DNA of 64,000 bases, from contig NZ_QAOV01000016.1 in the NCBI RefSeq assembly GCF_003050925.1, positions 1-64,000 of the forward strand. The letters are read 5' to 3'. Shown here piece by piece: positions 16,126 through 26,430 of the stretch (positions within the stretch are counted from its first letter, which is position 1; every line of letters starts with the position of its first letter). Under the pieces are notes generated by a model. That model did not search any database, was not told the DNA's origin, and worked only from the letters and a program-made list of their open reading frames with translations. A program made the translations under genes and the position numbers. This stretch comes from Pseudomonas sp. GV085 (lineage in GTDB: Bacteria; Pseudomonadota; Gammaproteobacteria; Pseudomonadales; Pseudomonadaceae).

Positions 16126-18353
16126 CCGCCCGGCTCAATCAGCTGCCTGCAAAGACATGGTGGTTGCAGCAGCTACTGGATTCTTTCCAGGCTCGCGTCA
16201 GTCGCTGGCCCCTGCGTTGGCGCCAAGGCCTGAAGATCTCGGCCGGGCTGATCGCTGCATTGTTGGTGCTGGGTATCCTCACTGCGCCGCTGAACCTGTA
16301 TTCCCAGGCCGCGTTTGCCGCCGTCTGTTTTGCCGCCAGCCTGATCATTCGCAAGCAAGCCGGGCGTCTGGCGATCCTGACCCTGATCACCCTCTCGCTG
16401 ATCGCTTCGCTGCGCTACATGTACTGGCGCCTGACCGACACCCTGGGCTTCGACAACTGGCAGGATGCCGTATTTGGCTACGGGCTGGTGCTGGCCGAAC
16501 TGTATGCCTTGCTCGTCCTCATCTTCGGCTATGTACAGACCGCCTGGCCGCTGCACCGCACACCGCAGTTTCTGCAACAACCGCCCGCGCAATGGCCGAC
16601 GGTAGATGTCTTCATCCCCACCTACAACGAAGCGTTGGGCATCGTCAAACTGGTAGTGCTTGCGGCTCAGGCCATCGACTGGCCCGAGGGCAAACTGCGG
16701 GTGCACATGCTCGATGACGGACGCCGGGAGGAATTCAAGGTTTTCTGTGAGCAGATTGGTGTCAACTACATCACCCGCGACAACAATCAACATGCCAAGG
16801 CCGGCAACCTCAACGAGGCACTCAAGGTCACCGATGGCGAATTCATCGCCATATTCGACGCCGACCACGTGCCCACCCGCTCCTTCCTGCAGATCACCAT
16901 GGGCTGGTTCTTAAAGGACCCGAACCTGGCGTTGCTGCAAACGCCGCACTTTTTCTATTCACCGGATCCGTTCGAAAAGAACCTCGATACCTTTCGCTCG
17001 GTACCCAACGAAGGTGAACTGTTCTACGGCCTGGTGCAGGACGGCAACGACCTGTGGAACGCGGCATTCTTCTGTGGCTCCTGCGCGGTCATCCGGCGCA
17101 CTCACTTGCTGGAAGTCGGCGGCATCGCCACCGAAACCGTGACGGAGGATGCGCACACGGCGCTCAAGCTCAATCGCCGTGGTTTCAACACCGCCTACCT
17201 CGCCATTCCACAAGCGGCGGGCCTGGCCACCGAAAGCCTTTCCCGACACATCAGCCAGCGCATACGCTGGGCACGGGGCATGGCGCAGATTTTTCGCACC
17301 GACAATCCGCTGTTTGGCAAAGGTCTGAACCTGGGGCAGCGCATCTGCTATCTCAACGCCATGATGCACTTTTTCTACAGCCTGCCTCGCCTGGTGTTCT
17401 TGACCGCACCCCTGGCCTACCTGATGTTCGACGCGCAGATTTTCCATGCCTCGGCACTGATGGTCACGGTCTATGTGCTGCCGCATATTTTCCATTCCAG
17501 CCTGACCAACTCCGCCATCCAGGGGCGCTTCCGCCACTCCTTCTGGAACGAAGTGTATGAGTCGGTGTTGGCCTGGTACATCATGCGACCGGTACTGTTG
17601 GCCCTGATCAGCCCTTCGCTGGGCAAGTTCAACGTGACCGACAAGGGCGGCACCATCGAAAAGGACTATTTCGACTGGAAGCTCGCGCGGCCTTACATCG
17701 TCCTGCTGACCTTGAACATGATCGGTCTGGTGATTGGCGTGGTGAAACTGATCGGGAGTGATTCGGCCCAGGTCACGACCCTGCTGATCAACCTGGCCTG
17801 GACGGTGTACAACATCATCATCGTCAGCACCGCCGTGGCGGTGGCCACCGAGTCCTCTCAGGTGCGTACCGAACCCAGGGTGCCCGCAGATCTGCCTGTG
17901 CGCGTCTATCGCGAAGACGGCACCTCGTTCGATTGCAAAACCCAGGACTTCTCACAAAACGGCGTGGGCCTGGCACTGCCACCGCAGGTTCAGCTCAGCG
18001 TCGATGAGAAAGTGCGGCTGTGCATTCTGCGCACACCGCCCTCAAGCCTCTTTCCCGCAACAACGATCTTCAGCAACGACAACGTGACGGGCGTGCAATT
18101 CGAGGCTTTGACCCTGCGCCAGCAAAGTGAACTGGTGCGACTGACCTTTTCACGGGCCGACACCTGGGCCAACACCTGGGGTAACGGCCGCCTCGACGCG
18201 CCCATGTCGGCGTTGCGCGAGGTCAGCAGCATTGGCTTGCGCGCCATCCTGCGCTTGTTCGTTGCAACCCTTAAGGACAGCCACGCGCTACTGCGCAAAC
18301 GCCCGGTCGCTCCATCACCTATCGACTCCACCGCGGACACGCAACGATCTTGA
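16122..18353 (+). CDS. wssB: Cellulose synthase catalytic subunit (BcsA)
   Basis: This 743-aa inner-membrane family 2 glycosyltransferase polymerises glucose from UDP-glucose into beta-1,4-glucan and extrudes it. Visible motifs are DVFIPTYNE (about 162), FDADH, TEDAHTAL (about 341) and QRIRW (about 379), the D,D,D,QxxRW set. The C-terminal PilZ domain (about 583 onward) has RTEPRVPADL and DFSQNGVGL, fitting the RxxxR and D/NxSxxG c-di-GMP site, so activity should need c-di-GMP. The start at 16122 in ATGA overlaps the wssA stop; an earlier ATG at 16089 is rejected. A TTGA overlap links it to wssC. Confidence 0.95.
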   Translation: MTARLNQLPAKTWWLQQLLDSFQARVSRWPLRWRQGLKISAGLIAALLVLGILTAPLNLYSQAAFAAVCFAASLIIRKQAGRLAILTLITLSLIASLRYMYWRLTDTLGFDNWQDAVFGYGLVLAELYALLVLIFGYVQTAWPLHRTPQFLQQPPAQWPTVDVFIPTYNEALGIVKLVVLAAQAIDWPEGKLRVHMLDDGRREEFKVFCEQIGVNYITRDNNQHAKAGNLNEALKVTDGEFIAIFDADHVPTRSFLQITMGWFLKDPNLALLQTPHFFYSPDPFEKNLDTFRSVPNEGELFYGLVQDGNDLWNAAFFCGSCAVIRRTHLLEVGGIATETVTEDAHTALKLNRRGFNTAYLAIPQAAGLATESLSRHISQRIRWARGMAQIFRTDNPLFGKGLNLGQRICYLNAMMHFFYSLPRLVFLTAPLAYLMFDAQIFHASALMVTVYVLPHIFHSSLTNSAIQGRFRHSFWNEVYESVLAWYIMRPVLLALISPSLGKFNVTDKGGTIEKDYFDWKLARPYIVLLTLNMIGLVIGVVKLIGSDSAQVTTLLINLAWTVYNIIIVSTAVAVATESSQVRTEPRVPADLPVRVYREDGTSFDCKTQDFSQNGVGLALPPQVQLSVDEKVRLCILRTPPSSLFPATTIFSNDNVTGVQFEALTLRQQSELVRLTFSRADTWANTWGNGRLDAPMSALREVSSIGLRAILRLFVATLKDSHALLRKRPVAPSPIDSTADTQRS

Positions 18354-20653
18354 AGCCTTCCACTCGCCGGACCTTTCTTCCTCGTCGCTCACTCATGCTG
18401 ATCGCCTGCTCGCTAGCGGGCTGGAGCGGCTTTGCCTTGAGTGCTGCCGCCCCAATCAGCGCCACGGACACGGCGCTGATGCCAGTCGCATCGCTGCCGG
18501 GGACCGATGCCCCGGGCAACAGCTATACCCGCACCCTCAAGGAGCTGGGCAAAAGCTATTCGATGACCCTTAAAGGCGTGGAGGCTACCGACAGTGTGAA
18601 TTTCGATGTGCGCGCCGATGAAGTCGTCACGGCTGCGCAAGTCACGCTGCAGTACAGCTACTCACCGGCGCTGCTGGCCGATCTTTCGCAAATCAACGTG
18701 CTGATCAACGATCAAGTGGCCGCCAGCCTGCCCCTCCCGAAGGAAGAGGCCGGTAAAGTGCAGACCCGGACCGTGCAGATTCCACCGCAGACCATCACCG
18801 AATTCAACCGGCTCAGCCTGCAGTTCATCGGTCACTACACGATGCAATGTGAAGACCCTTTGCACTCCAGCCTGTGGGCCAGGATCGGCAACGAGAGCCA
18901 GCTGAGCCTCCAGGTGTCCTCGATTAAACAGCCCAACGACCTGTCCGCTCTGCCGCAGCCTCTGTTCGATCGTCGAGACGCCTCGCCCCTGAAGCTACCC
19001 TTCGTGTTCGCCGCGCGCCCAAGCAATCCTGCGCTTGAGGCCGCCGGCATCCTGTCTTCCTGGTTCGGCGCACTGGCCAGCTACCGCGGCGCAACCTTCC
19101 CAGCCAGCCTCAGCAGCCTGCCGGCCAAAGGCAACGCGGTGGTGTTTATCAGCGCCAGCGAGTCAACGACCTTGAGTGGTTTGCCGATCAAAGAGGCCAC
19201 CGGGCCGACATTGACCCTCGTGAGCAATCCCAATGATGCTCAGGGCAAACTGTTGATCGTCTCCGGGCGCGACGGCGCCGATCTCAAAGTCGCCGCGACC
19301 GCGTTGGCCCTCGGTGGCTCGGCCTTTTCCGGGCAGAGCGTGGTGATCGACCGGATCGACTCGCTCAAGCCACGCCAACCGTACGACGCGCCCAACTGGC
19401 TACCCTCCGATCGCCCGGTTCGTCTGGGTGAACTGGCCAAACCCGCAGAACTCAATGTGTCGGGTTATAACCCGGGACAAATGACCGTTGCCCTGCGCTT
19501 GCCACCCGACCTGTTCAACTGGCGTGAGCCCGGTGCACAACTTGACCTGAAGTACCGCTATACGCCGCAACCGGTCTCCACCAACTCTTCGTTGCTGATC
19601 AGTTTCAACGACACTTTCATCAAGTCGATCGACCTGCCTTCGATCGAGAAACTCGGCAACAGCGACAGCCTGCTGTCGATGCTCAAAACCGACGACAGCC
19701 TGGCCCGCACGTCGCGCATGCTGTTGCCGCTCAATTCAGTCGCGCTGCAATCGCGCCTGCAATTTCGTTTCATGTATGACTACATCAAACAGGGCGAATG
19801 CCGCGACATCATCATCGACAACATGCGCGGTGTGATCGACCCGGACTCGACCCTGGACCTCAGCCAATACGAACATTTCATGGCGATGCCCAACCTCGGG
19901 GTGTTCAAGGACAGTGGCTTCCCGTTCACCCGCATGGCCGACCTGTCTGAAACATCGGTGATCCTGCCCAACGAGCCAGGCCCGGCCGATCTGAGCGCCT
20001 ATCTGACCCTGTTGGGCCGCTTCGGCGACTCCACCGGTTATCCGGCCACCGGCGTGAAGGTGGTCCACGCCGACCAGGTGGCCGAGCAAAGCGACCGGGA
20101 TTTGCTGGTGCTCGCCTCGGGCAACAATCAGCCGCTGCTGGATCAATGGCAGCACCTTTTGCCGGCCAGGGGCGAAGACGCTGCGCAGTACTTTGAACTG
20201 TCTGACCTGCCCTTGCGTCTGCGCAACTGGATCAGCCCGGATACGCAAACCAATCGGCGTGAAGCGCGCAGCAGCTTCAGGTTCAGCGCCGAGGGCGGCA
20301 GTGCTTATCTGACCGGATTCGAATCGCCGCTCAAGAGTGGGCGCAGCGTGGTGTTTATCGCCGGCACAAGGCCCGACGGCCTGGCCGACGTGACCAGTGC
20401 CTTGCTCAGCAGCGAGGAAAATGCCCGGCAATTGCAAGGCAGTCTGGTCGTGGTCAAGGGCAAGCAGGTCGAATCGCTGGTCGCCGAGCAGGATTACTAC
20501 GTCGGGCGCCTGGGTCCGTTGCGCTATCTGCAGTGGTACCTCTCGCAGAACGTCATGGCGCTCATGCTGTTCACGCTTCTCGGGGTCCTGCTGCTTGCGT
20601 CCATGGCCTACCTGGCCCTGCGCTTACGGGCCAAACGTCGTCTTGGCCAATGA
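18350..20653 (+). CDS. wssC: Cellulose synthase periplasmic regulatory subunit (BcsB)
   Basis: This 767-aa BcsB protein is anchored by one C-terminal membrane helix (about 735-757) and has an N-terminal signal peptide. It guides the growing glucan through the periplasm and stabilises BcsA. The start is TTG at 18350, which overlaps the wssB stop (TTGA) and gives an Arg-rich signal peptide N-region (KPSTRRTFLPRRS); the first ATG, 15 codons later, would remove that region. Jelly-roll and ferredoxin-like repeats are typical of BcsB but cannot be delimited by eye. Confidence 0.93.
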   Translation: MKPSTRRTFLPRRSLMLIACSLAGWSGFALSAAAPISATDTALMPVASLPGTDAPGNSYTRTLKELGKSYSMTLKGVEATDSVNFDVRADEVVTAAQVTLQYSYSPALLADLSQINVLINDQVAASLPLPKEEAGKVQTRTVQIPPQTITEFNRLSLQFIGHYTMQCEDPLHSSLWARIGNESQLSLQVSSIKQPNDLSALPQPLFDRRDASPLKLPFVFAARPSNPALEAAGILSSWFGALASYRGATFPASLSSLPAKGNAVVFISASESTTLSGLPIKEATGPTLTLVSNPNDAQGKLLIVSGRDGADLKVAATALALGGSAFSGQSVVIDRIDSLKPRQPYDAPNWLPSDRPVRLGELAKPAELNVSGYNPGQMTVALRLPPDLFNWREPGAQLDLKYRYTPQPVSTNSSLLISFNDTFIKSIDLPSIEKLGNSDSLLSMLKTDDSLARTSRMLLPLNSVALQSRLQFRFMYDYIKQGECRDIIIDNMRGVIDPDSTLDLSQYEHFMAMPNLGVFKDSGFPFTRMADLSETSVILPNEPGPADLSAYLTLLGRFGDSTGYPATGVKVVHADQVAEQSDRDLLVLASGNNQPLLDQWQHLLPARGEDAAQYFELSDLPLRLRNWISPDTQTNRREARSSFRFSAEGGSAYLTGFESPLKSGRSVVFIAGTRPDGLADVTSALLSSEENARQLQGSLVVVKGKQVESLVAEQDYYVGRLGPLRYLQWYLSQNVMALMLFTLLGVLLLASMAYLALRLRAKRRLGQ

Positions 20654-20675
20654 GCCGCGCGGGCCAGTGTCGTTC

Positions 20676-21917
20676 ATGCCTGTGCCGTCCATGAGCAGCC
20701 GGGGTACTTCACGTCGCCAGGGCCTGCGCGGTAACGCGCGCAGGTTGAGCGCTATGCTTGCGCTCGCCCTGCTGGCGCCGGCGATGGCGGCCGCACAATC
20801 CTGCGAGCCGCCGACCTGGCCCCTGTGGCAAACCTATGCAACACGCTTCGTCCAGGCCGACGGCCGGGTTCTGGAATCGAGCCTTGAGAACAATCACAGC
20901 ACCTCTGAAGGGCAGTCCTACGGCATGTTCTTCGCACTGATCGGCAACGATCAGCCACGCTTTGACAAACTCTGGCGCTGGACCTCGGCCAACCTCGCCG
21001 GCTCCGCCACCGCCACACGCCTGCCGGGCTGGTTATGGGGGCAAGGCAAGGACGGTCAGTGGCGCCTGCAAGACGTCAATTCGGCCGCCGACGCCGACCT
21101 GTGGATCGCCTACGCCCTGCTCGAAGCCGCACGCCTGTGGCATCGGCCGGACTATCACCGGGACGCCCTGCAACTGATGGCGACGATCGAGGCGCAATTG
21201 GTCGTCAATTTGCCAGGGCTGGGCCCAATGGTTTTGCCTGGACCACAGGGCTTCGTCCAGCCGGACGCGCTCTGGCGCCTGAACCCCAGCTACCTGCCAC
21301 TGCCGCTGTTACGGCGGCTGGCCAAGGAAGCACCCTCCGGGCCCTGGCAAGCGATTGCCGATAACACCGCGACGATGATTGCCCAATCCAGCCGCCACGG
21401 TTTCATCGCGGACTGGGTCGGTTATCAAGGCACTTCAGCACAATCGGGCGTCTTCGTGAGCGACCCGGTCAACGGCGACACGGGCAGCTACGACGCCATT
21501 CGCGTGTACCTCTGGCTGGGCATGAGTGATACCTCCGAACCGCTGGCAGCGCTGCTGCTCAAACGGCTGGACGGTATGGCCCGCAGCACTGTCGCGACGG
21601 GTTCCCCCCCGGAAACAGTCCAGGTTATGCACGGCAGTGTCCAGGGTCAGAGCCCTTTCGGCTTCCGGGCTGCACTGATTCCCTACCTTCAGGCCAAGGG
21701 GCAACCCAGGTTGGCCGATCAGCAACGAGACCGCGTGGAAGTCGCCTTGCGCGAAGCGCTGTCCAGGCCTGATACCGACGTTGGTCCGCCGCGTTACTAC
21801 AACTTCATGCTCAGCCTGTTCGCGCTCGGCTGGGCAGATAAACATTATCGATTCCGGGAAGACGGAACGCTGAAACTCTCCTGGGAGACCGCATGCACGC
21901 GCACCACCGCACGCTAG
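20676..21917 (+). CDS. wssD: Periplasmic endo-1,4-beta-glucanase (BcsZ, GH8)
   Basis: This is a family 8 glycoside hydrolase of about 413 aa. Catalytic-region motifs include NNHSTSEGQSYGMFFALIGN (acid Glu in SEGQSYG) and DADLWIAYALLEA (Asp), with a signal peptide ending AMAAAQ. It trims or edits cellulose in the periplasm during export. Candidate starts are 20676, 20691 and 20754; none has a strong ribosome site, and translation is probably coupled to wssC, whose stop is 23 bases before 20676. The first two keep a positively charged signal N-region, so I chose 20676. It overlaps wssE by 25 bases. Confidence 0.9.
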   Translation: MPVPSMSSRGTSRRQGLRGNARRLSAMLALALLAPAMAAAQSCEPPTWPLWQTYATRFVQADGRVLESSLENNHSTSEGQSYGMFFALIGNDQPRFDKLWRWTSANLAGSATATRLPGWLWGQGKDGQWRLQDVNSAADADLWIAYALLEAARLWHRPDYHRDALQLMATIEAQLVVNLPGLGPMVLPGPQGFVQPDALWRLNPSYLPLPLLRRLAKEAPSGPWQAIADNTATMIAQSSRHGFIADWVGYQGTSAQSGVFVSDPVNGDTGSYDAIRVYLWLGMSDTSEPLAALLLKRLDGMARSTVATGSPPETVQVMHGSVQGQSPFGFRAALIPYLQAKGQPRLADQQRDRVEVALREALSRPDTDVGPPRYYNFMLSLFALGWADKHYRFREDGTLKLSWETACTRTTAR

Positions 21918-24900
21918 CCATCGCCGTCATGAGCGCATGGACGGCCGCTGCTGCCCACGCTCAAAGTCCGACGCCACAGACATTGCTCGTCGAGCAAGGG
22001 CAGTACTGGCAGTTGCACAAAAACCCTCAACGCGCGGCGGAAGTCTGGCTGAAAGTCCTGTTGCTGGACCCGGCCCAGGTTGACGCACTCTATGGCCTGG
22101 GCTTGATCGGCGTGCAACAGGACAAGCCACAACAGGCGCAGCAATACCTCGCCCGCTTGCAGGCCATCCAGCCTTTGCCGCGGCAGGCACTGCAATTGGC
22201 GCAGGACATCGCCCTGGCACAACCGCAGAACCAGCAGCGCCTGGAAGAGGCTAGACGCCTCGTCGATGCCGGTGAGCGCGACAAGGCGACCGTGGTGTTT
22301 CGCTCGCTGTTCGATGGCCGTCCACCTCAAGGTACGATCGGCCGTGAGTATTACAACAACCTTGCCTTCAATCAGGCGGACTGGGCTGAAGCACGCGGTG
22401 GATTTCAGCGCCTGCAACGTGAGATGCCCAACGACTCGATCGTCGCGCTGTTTTACGCCAAGCATCTGGTACGCCATGAAGACAGCCGTGCCGAGGGCAT
22501 CCGCGCCCTGGCCGCGCTAACCCAACGTACCGACATTGCCGGTGATGCCGACGAAAGCTGGCGCCTGGCGCTGACCTGGATCGGTCCGCCCGATCCAGCA
22601 CAAGTACCGTTGTTCGAGGCGTACCTCAAGACGCATCCGGATGACGTGGAAATCCGGGCACAGATGAACAAGGGCAAACAACAGGCAGCGACGACGGCTA
22701 GCAAGGAATGGCAACCGCCCGCCGAAGTCGCGCGCGGCCTGAAGGCGCTCAAGGAAGGCGATCAGGCCACCGCCGAACAGGCTTTTCAAGCGCGCTTGAA
22801 AACCCGGCCCGACGATGCCGATGCGCTGGGTGGCCTTGGGGTGGTTCGCCAGCAGCAACACCGACTGGCCGAAGCGGAAAAGCTCCTGGCTCAGGCCACG
22901 CGACAACAGGGCGGCAGCCACTGGCAAGTTGCGCTGAACGAAGTGCACTACTGGTCTGCGTTGCAGCAGGCCCGCGACGCCCAGGCCAAAGGCCAGACAG
23001 CCCAGGCACAGGACTTGGTCAACCAGGCCCTGCGGCTCAACCCAAACGGGGTGGACGCTCGCCTCGCCCTGGCGGACATTCAGGCCAGCGCGGGCCAGTT
23101 CGATGACGCCCAGCGCAACTATCGCCAGGTGCTGAGCCTGCGCCGCGACGACCCTCAAGCACAGGAAGGGCTGGTCAACGTGCTGCTCAAGAGCGGCAGG
23201 AACGATGAAGCCCTGCAACTGATCAACAACCTGCCCGCCACCGGACAGGCAAAGATCGGCCAGTCCGCACGCCTGCAAGCTTTGCGCGCGACGCAACTGG
23301 CCGCCCTCGCCGAACAACGCAACGACCTGCCCGCTGCGCGTAACGCCTTGCAAGACGCGCTGCGCGTTGAGCCGGACAACATCTGGACGCGTTTCGCCCT
23401 GGCCCGCCTGAATCTGGCGATGGGCGAACCCCAGAAGGCTCGGGACCTGATCGATGCCATGCTCCAGGCCCACCCCGACAATGCCGATGCGCTTTACGTC
23501 AGCGCCTTGCTGTCGGTCCAGATGGGTGAGTGGAAAGCCGCCCAGACAACCTTGGGACGCTTGCGCCCCAACCAGCGCACCCCGGACATGCAAGCGCTGG
23601 CCGCTGACGTCAGCTTCAACCTGCAACTTCGCCAGGTGATCGAGTTGGGCAAGCGCGGACAGCGCCAGGAAGCCCTGACCTTGCTCGAGCGCATTCAGCC
23701 GACGGCCAACGACAGTCCAGACCGCACGGCCAGCCTGGCCTCGGCCTACGTCGACATCGGCGAGCCGGGCCGTGCGCTGGCCCTCATGCGCGGACGGTTG
23801 CAACAGACCACGGCGCCCTCGGCGGACTTCATCCTGCAATACGCCGCTGTCCTGCTTAAAACCGGAGAAGACACGCAGGTCAACCAGATTCTGCGCGACC
23901 TTCAGAACAAGCCCTTGAACGCGCCGGCCCGCAAGCGATTCGACGACCTGCTCTATCTCTATCGCATCCGCCAGGCGGACCAGCTGCGTGAGCGCGGCGA
24001 TCTGGCCAACGCCTATGACACGCTGGCGCCCGCACTGGCGCAACGTCCCGGTGACAGCGCGGCCGTCGCGGCCCTGGCGCGGATGTACTCGGCAAACGGC
24101 GATACGGCAAAAGCCCTCGAACTCTACAAACCGCTGTTACAGCGCCAGCCAAACGACCCGCAACTACTGCTGGGTGCTGCCGACGCGGCGGTGCTGGCAC
24201 ATGACGCGGCCTTTGCCGAACAGGCACTGCAACAGCTGCTCAAGACCGAATCCGGTAACCCTCAAACGCTGACCGAGGCCGCACGTCTCTACCAGAACAT
24301 GGGCAAGACCGGCACGGCGACTGATCTGCTGCGCAAAGCCGTGGCCATCGAACAGAGCGAGAAACACAGAAGCCAGGGCGGCCAACTGGCCGGCTCGACG
24401 GTGGCGCCCAACCCTTTTGCCGGGGTATCGGGCTCACGTAACGAAGTCAGTCGCGACACCTTGCTGGCAGCCATCCCGCCACCGGTTCAGGAGATGCCGG
24501 GCAGCGCCCCTTTTGCCATCGATGCCCCGCCTAGGCCGCAGCAGGCGAGCAATCCATTCGAGTCGCAGTTGCCCCGCGCAGCACTGGTGAGCGAGGACAT
24601 CAGCCCCGCGCAACTGGCGCTCAATAAAATCCTTCAGGAGCGCAGCGCCTACGTCACCCAGGGCGTGAGCATTCGCAGCAACAACAGTGAGTCGGGGCTG
24701 AGCAAACTCACCGATATTGAAACACCGCTGGAAATCAATATCCCGCTGGATGAGAGCCGCGTCGCCCTGCGCGTGACGCCGGTCTCGCTGAACGCCGGCA
24801 GTGCCAACAGCGAGGCGCTGTCGCGTTTCGGCAACGGTGCGCAGAGCGGCAGCGTTGGGTCGCAGAAAGCCGAGGGCGTCGGCCTTTCCGTCGCCATTCA

Positions 24901-25744
24901 ACGGCCCGCGGATGGGCTCAAAGCCGATCTCGGCACTACCCCGCTCGGCTTCAAATACACCACCGCCACGGGCGGCATCAGCGTTGATCGCCCCATCAGC
25001 GACACCTCTAATGTCCGCTACGGCGTGAGCGTTTCCCGGCGTCCGGTGACTGACAGCCTCACCTCGTTTGCCGGCACCACGGACAAACGCAGCGGGCAGT
25101 CCTGGGGCGGTGTGACCGCCAACGGCGGACGCGGTCAACTGAGCTTTGACGACAGCGAAGTCGGCGCCTATGGCTACGCCTCCTGGCACCAGCTATTGGG
25201 TAACCATGTCGAGTCCAACAGCCGCAGTGAACTGGGCAGCGGTGTGTACTGGTACCTGCAAAATGCAACGGACAGCAAACTGACCGTCGGTTTGAGCATG
25301 ACCGGCATCAGCTACGCCAACAACCAGGACTATTTCACCTACGGCCACGGCGGCTATTTCAGCCCGCAGACGTTCTTCGCCCTGGGCATTCCGGTGACCT
25401 GGGCACAACGCACCGGGCGTTTGACGTATCAAGTCAAGGGCTCGGTCGGCGTGCAGCATTTCGAGCAGGACAGCGTCGACTATTTCCCGACCGACAAAGC
25501 CCAGCAGGCGGCCTCGGGCCTGCGCTACGAAGGGCAAAACAAAACCGGGATCGGCTACAGCGTCGCCGCGGCGGCTGAATACAAGGTCGCTGCGAACTTC
25601 CTGCTGGGCGCCAATCTGGGCCTGGACAACGCCCGCGACTACCAACAAATCAGCGGAGCCCTGTCCTTGCGCTACCAGTTCGAGGAGATCAGCGGCCCCA
25701 TGAGCCTGCCGGTCAGCCCGTACACCTCGCCTTATTCCAACTGA
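21893..25744 (+). CDS. wssE: Cellulose export outer membrane protein (BcsC)
   Basis: This 1283-aa protein has a signal peptide (about 1-23), a long TPR solenoid (about 30-860) and a C-terminal beta-barrel porin (about 930-1283, ending LSLRYQF then a short tail). It binds the polymer and peptidoglycan in the periplasm and forms the outer membrane exit channel. The length fits BcsC (about 1150-1300). GGGAGAC lies upstream of ATG 21893, inside the wssD end. The next gene follows after 17 bases. Confidence 0.94.
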   Translation: MHAHHRTLAIAVMSAWTAAAAHAQSPTPQTLLVEQGQYWQLHKNPQRAAEVWLKVLLLDPAQVDALYGLGLIGVQQDKPQQAQQYLARLQAIQPLPRQALQLAQDIALAQPQNQQRLEEARRLVDAGERDKATVVFRSLFDGRPPQGTIGREYYNNLAFNQADWAEARGGFQRLQREMPNDSIVALFYAKHLVRHEDSRAEGIRALAALTQRTDIAGDADESWRLALTWIGPPDPAQVPLFEAYLKTHPDDVEIRAQMNKGKQQAATTASKEWQPPAEVARGLKALKEGDQATAEQAFQARLKTRPDDADALGGLGVVRQQQHRLAEAEKLLAQATRQQGGSHWQVALNEVHYWSALQQARDAQAKGQTAQAQDLVNQALRLNPNGVDARLALADIQASAGQFDDAQRNYRQVLSLRRDDPQAQEGLVNVLLKSGRNDEALQLINNLPATGQAKIGQSARLQALRATQLAALAEQRNDLPAARNALQDALRVEPDNIWTRFALARLNLAMGEPQKARDLIDAMLQAHPDNADALYVSALLSVQMGEWKAAQTTLGRLRPNQRTPDMQALAADVSFNLQLRQVIELGKRGQRQEALTLLERIQPTANDSPDRTASLASAYVDIGEPGRALALMRGRLQQTTAPSADFILQYAAVLLKTGEDTQVNQILRDLQNKPLNAPARKRFDDLLYLYRIRQADQLRERGDLANAYDTLAPALAQRPGDSAAVAALARMYSANGDTAKALELYKPLLQRQPNDPQLLLGAADAAVLAHDAAFAEQALQQLLKTESGNPQTLTEAARLYQNMGKTGTATDLLRKAVAIEQSEKHRSQGGQLAGSTVAPNPFAGVSGSRNEVSRDTLLAAIPPPVQEMPGSAPFAIDAPPRPQQASNPFESQLPRAALVSEDISPAQLALNKILQERSAYVTQGVSIRSNNSESGLSKLTDIETPLEINIPLDESRVALRVTPVSLNAGSANSEALSRFGNGAQSGSVGSQKAEGVGLSVAIQRPADGLKADLGTTPLGFKYTTATGGISVDRPISDTSNVRYGVSVSRRPVTDSLTSFAGTTDKRSGQSWGGVTANGGRGQLSFDDSEVGAYGYASWHQLLGNHVESNSRSELGSGVYWYLQNATDSKLTVGLSMTGISYANNQDYFTYGHGGYFSPQTFFALGIPVTWAQRTGRLTYQVKGSVGVQHFEQDSVDYFPTDKAQQAASGLRYEGQNKTGIGYSVAAAAEYKVAANFLLGANLGLDNARDYQQISGALSLRYQFEEISGPMSLPVSPYTSPYSN

Positions 25745-25761
25745 TCATTCTGGAGCTTTCG

Positions 25762-26430
25762 ATGCCCACTTCTGCCCTTGCCGGTCTGACTCTCCTTGTC
25801 CTTGGGGAGAGCCATATGAGCCTCGCGGACCATTTGCTGGAGCCGCTGCACGACAACCTGACTCGCCAAGGCGCCCAGGTCCACTCCATCGGTGCCTGCG
25901 GCGCCAGCGCCGGTGACTGGCTGATCAGCAAGAAGGTCGACTGCGGCGCCGAGCGCAAAGGCAACGACAAGATCATGATCAAGGGGCGCGAGGCAACCAC
26001 CACACCGATCCAGGACCTGATCGCCGCCGACAAGCCCGACCTGGTGGTACTGGTCATCGGCGACACCATGGCGTCCTATGACAAACCGGTGTTTCCGAAG
26101 GCCTGGGCATGGCAAAGCGTCACCGGCCTGGCCAAGGCCATTGCCGCTACCGGAACCCGCTGCGCCTGGGTGGGTCCAGCCTGGGGCAAAGCCGGTGGCA
26201 TGTACCAGAAGAATGATGCCCGCACCCAATTGATGTCGCAGTTTCTGGCCGCGAACGTGGCGCCTTGCACCTACATCGATTCGCTGACGTTCTCCAAACC
26301 CGGGCAGTGGATCACCACCGATGGGCAGCACTTCACCGTCGCCGGTTATCAATCCTGGGGCAATGCGATTGGTGGCGCGTTGGCCAAACTGCCTGCCGAC
26401 ACTGTCAGCAGCACGGGAGCCGGTAAATGA
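25762..26430 (+). CDS. wssF: Cellulose acetylation SGNH-type protein
   Basis: This 222-aa protein has an SGNH/GDSL-like core. Block I is degenerate as LGESHMS (about 14-20), a GDTMAS block follows (about 99), and the C-terminal DGQHF supplies the Asp/His pair. WssF in SBW25 belongs to the set that adds acetyl groups to cellulose; it may hand over or transfer acetyl in the periplasm. No strong signal peptide is seen, though the N-terminus is moderately hydrophobic. It overlaps wssG by ATGA. Confidence 0.85.
   Translation: MPTSALAGLTLLVLGESHMSLADHLLEPLHDNLTRQGAQVHSIGACGASAGDWLISKKVDCGAERKGNDKIMIKGREATTTPIQDLIAADKPDLVVLVIGDTMASYDKPVFPKAWAWQSVTGLAKAIAATGTRCAWVGPAWGKAGGMYQKNDARTQLMSQFLAANVAPCTYIDSLTFSKPGQWITTDGQHFTVAGYQSWGNAIGGALAKLPADTVSSTGAGK

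Noticed and set aside
22517..24043. 508-codon minus-strand open frame inside wssE
   Set aside because: High GC and the TPR repeats of BcsC produce long antisense frames; there is no ribosome site and the composition is not protein-like.
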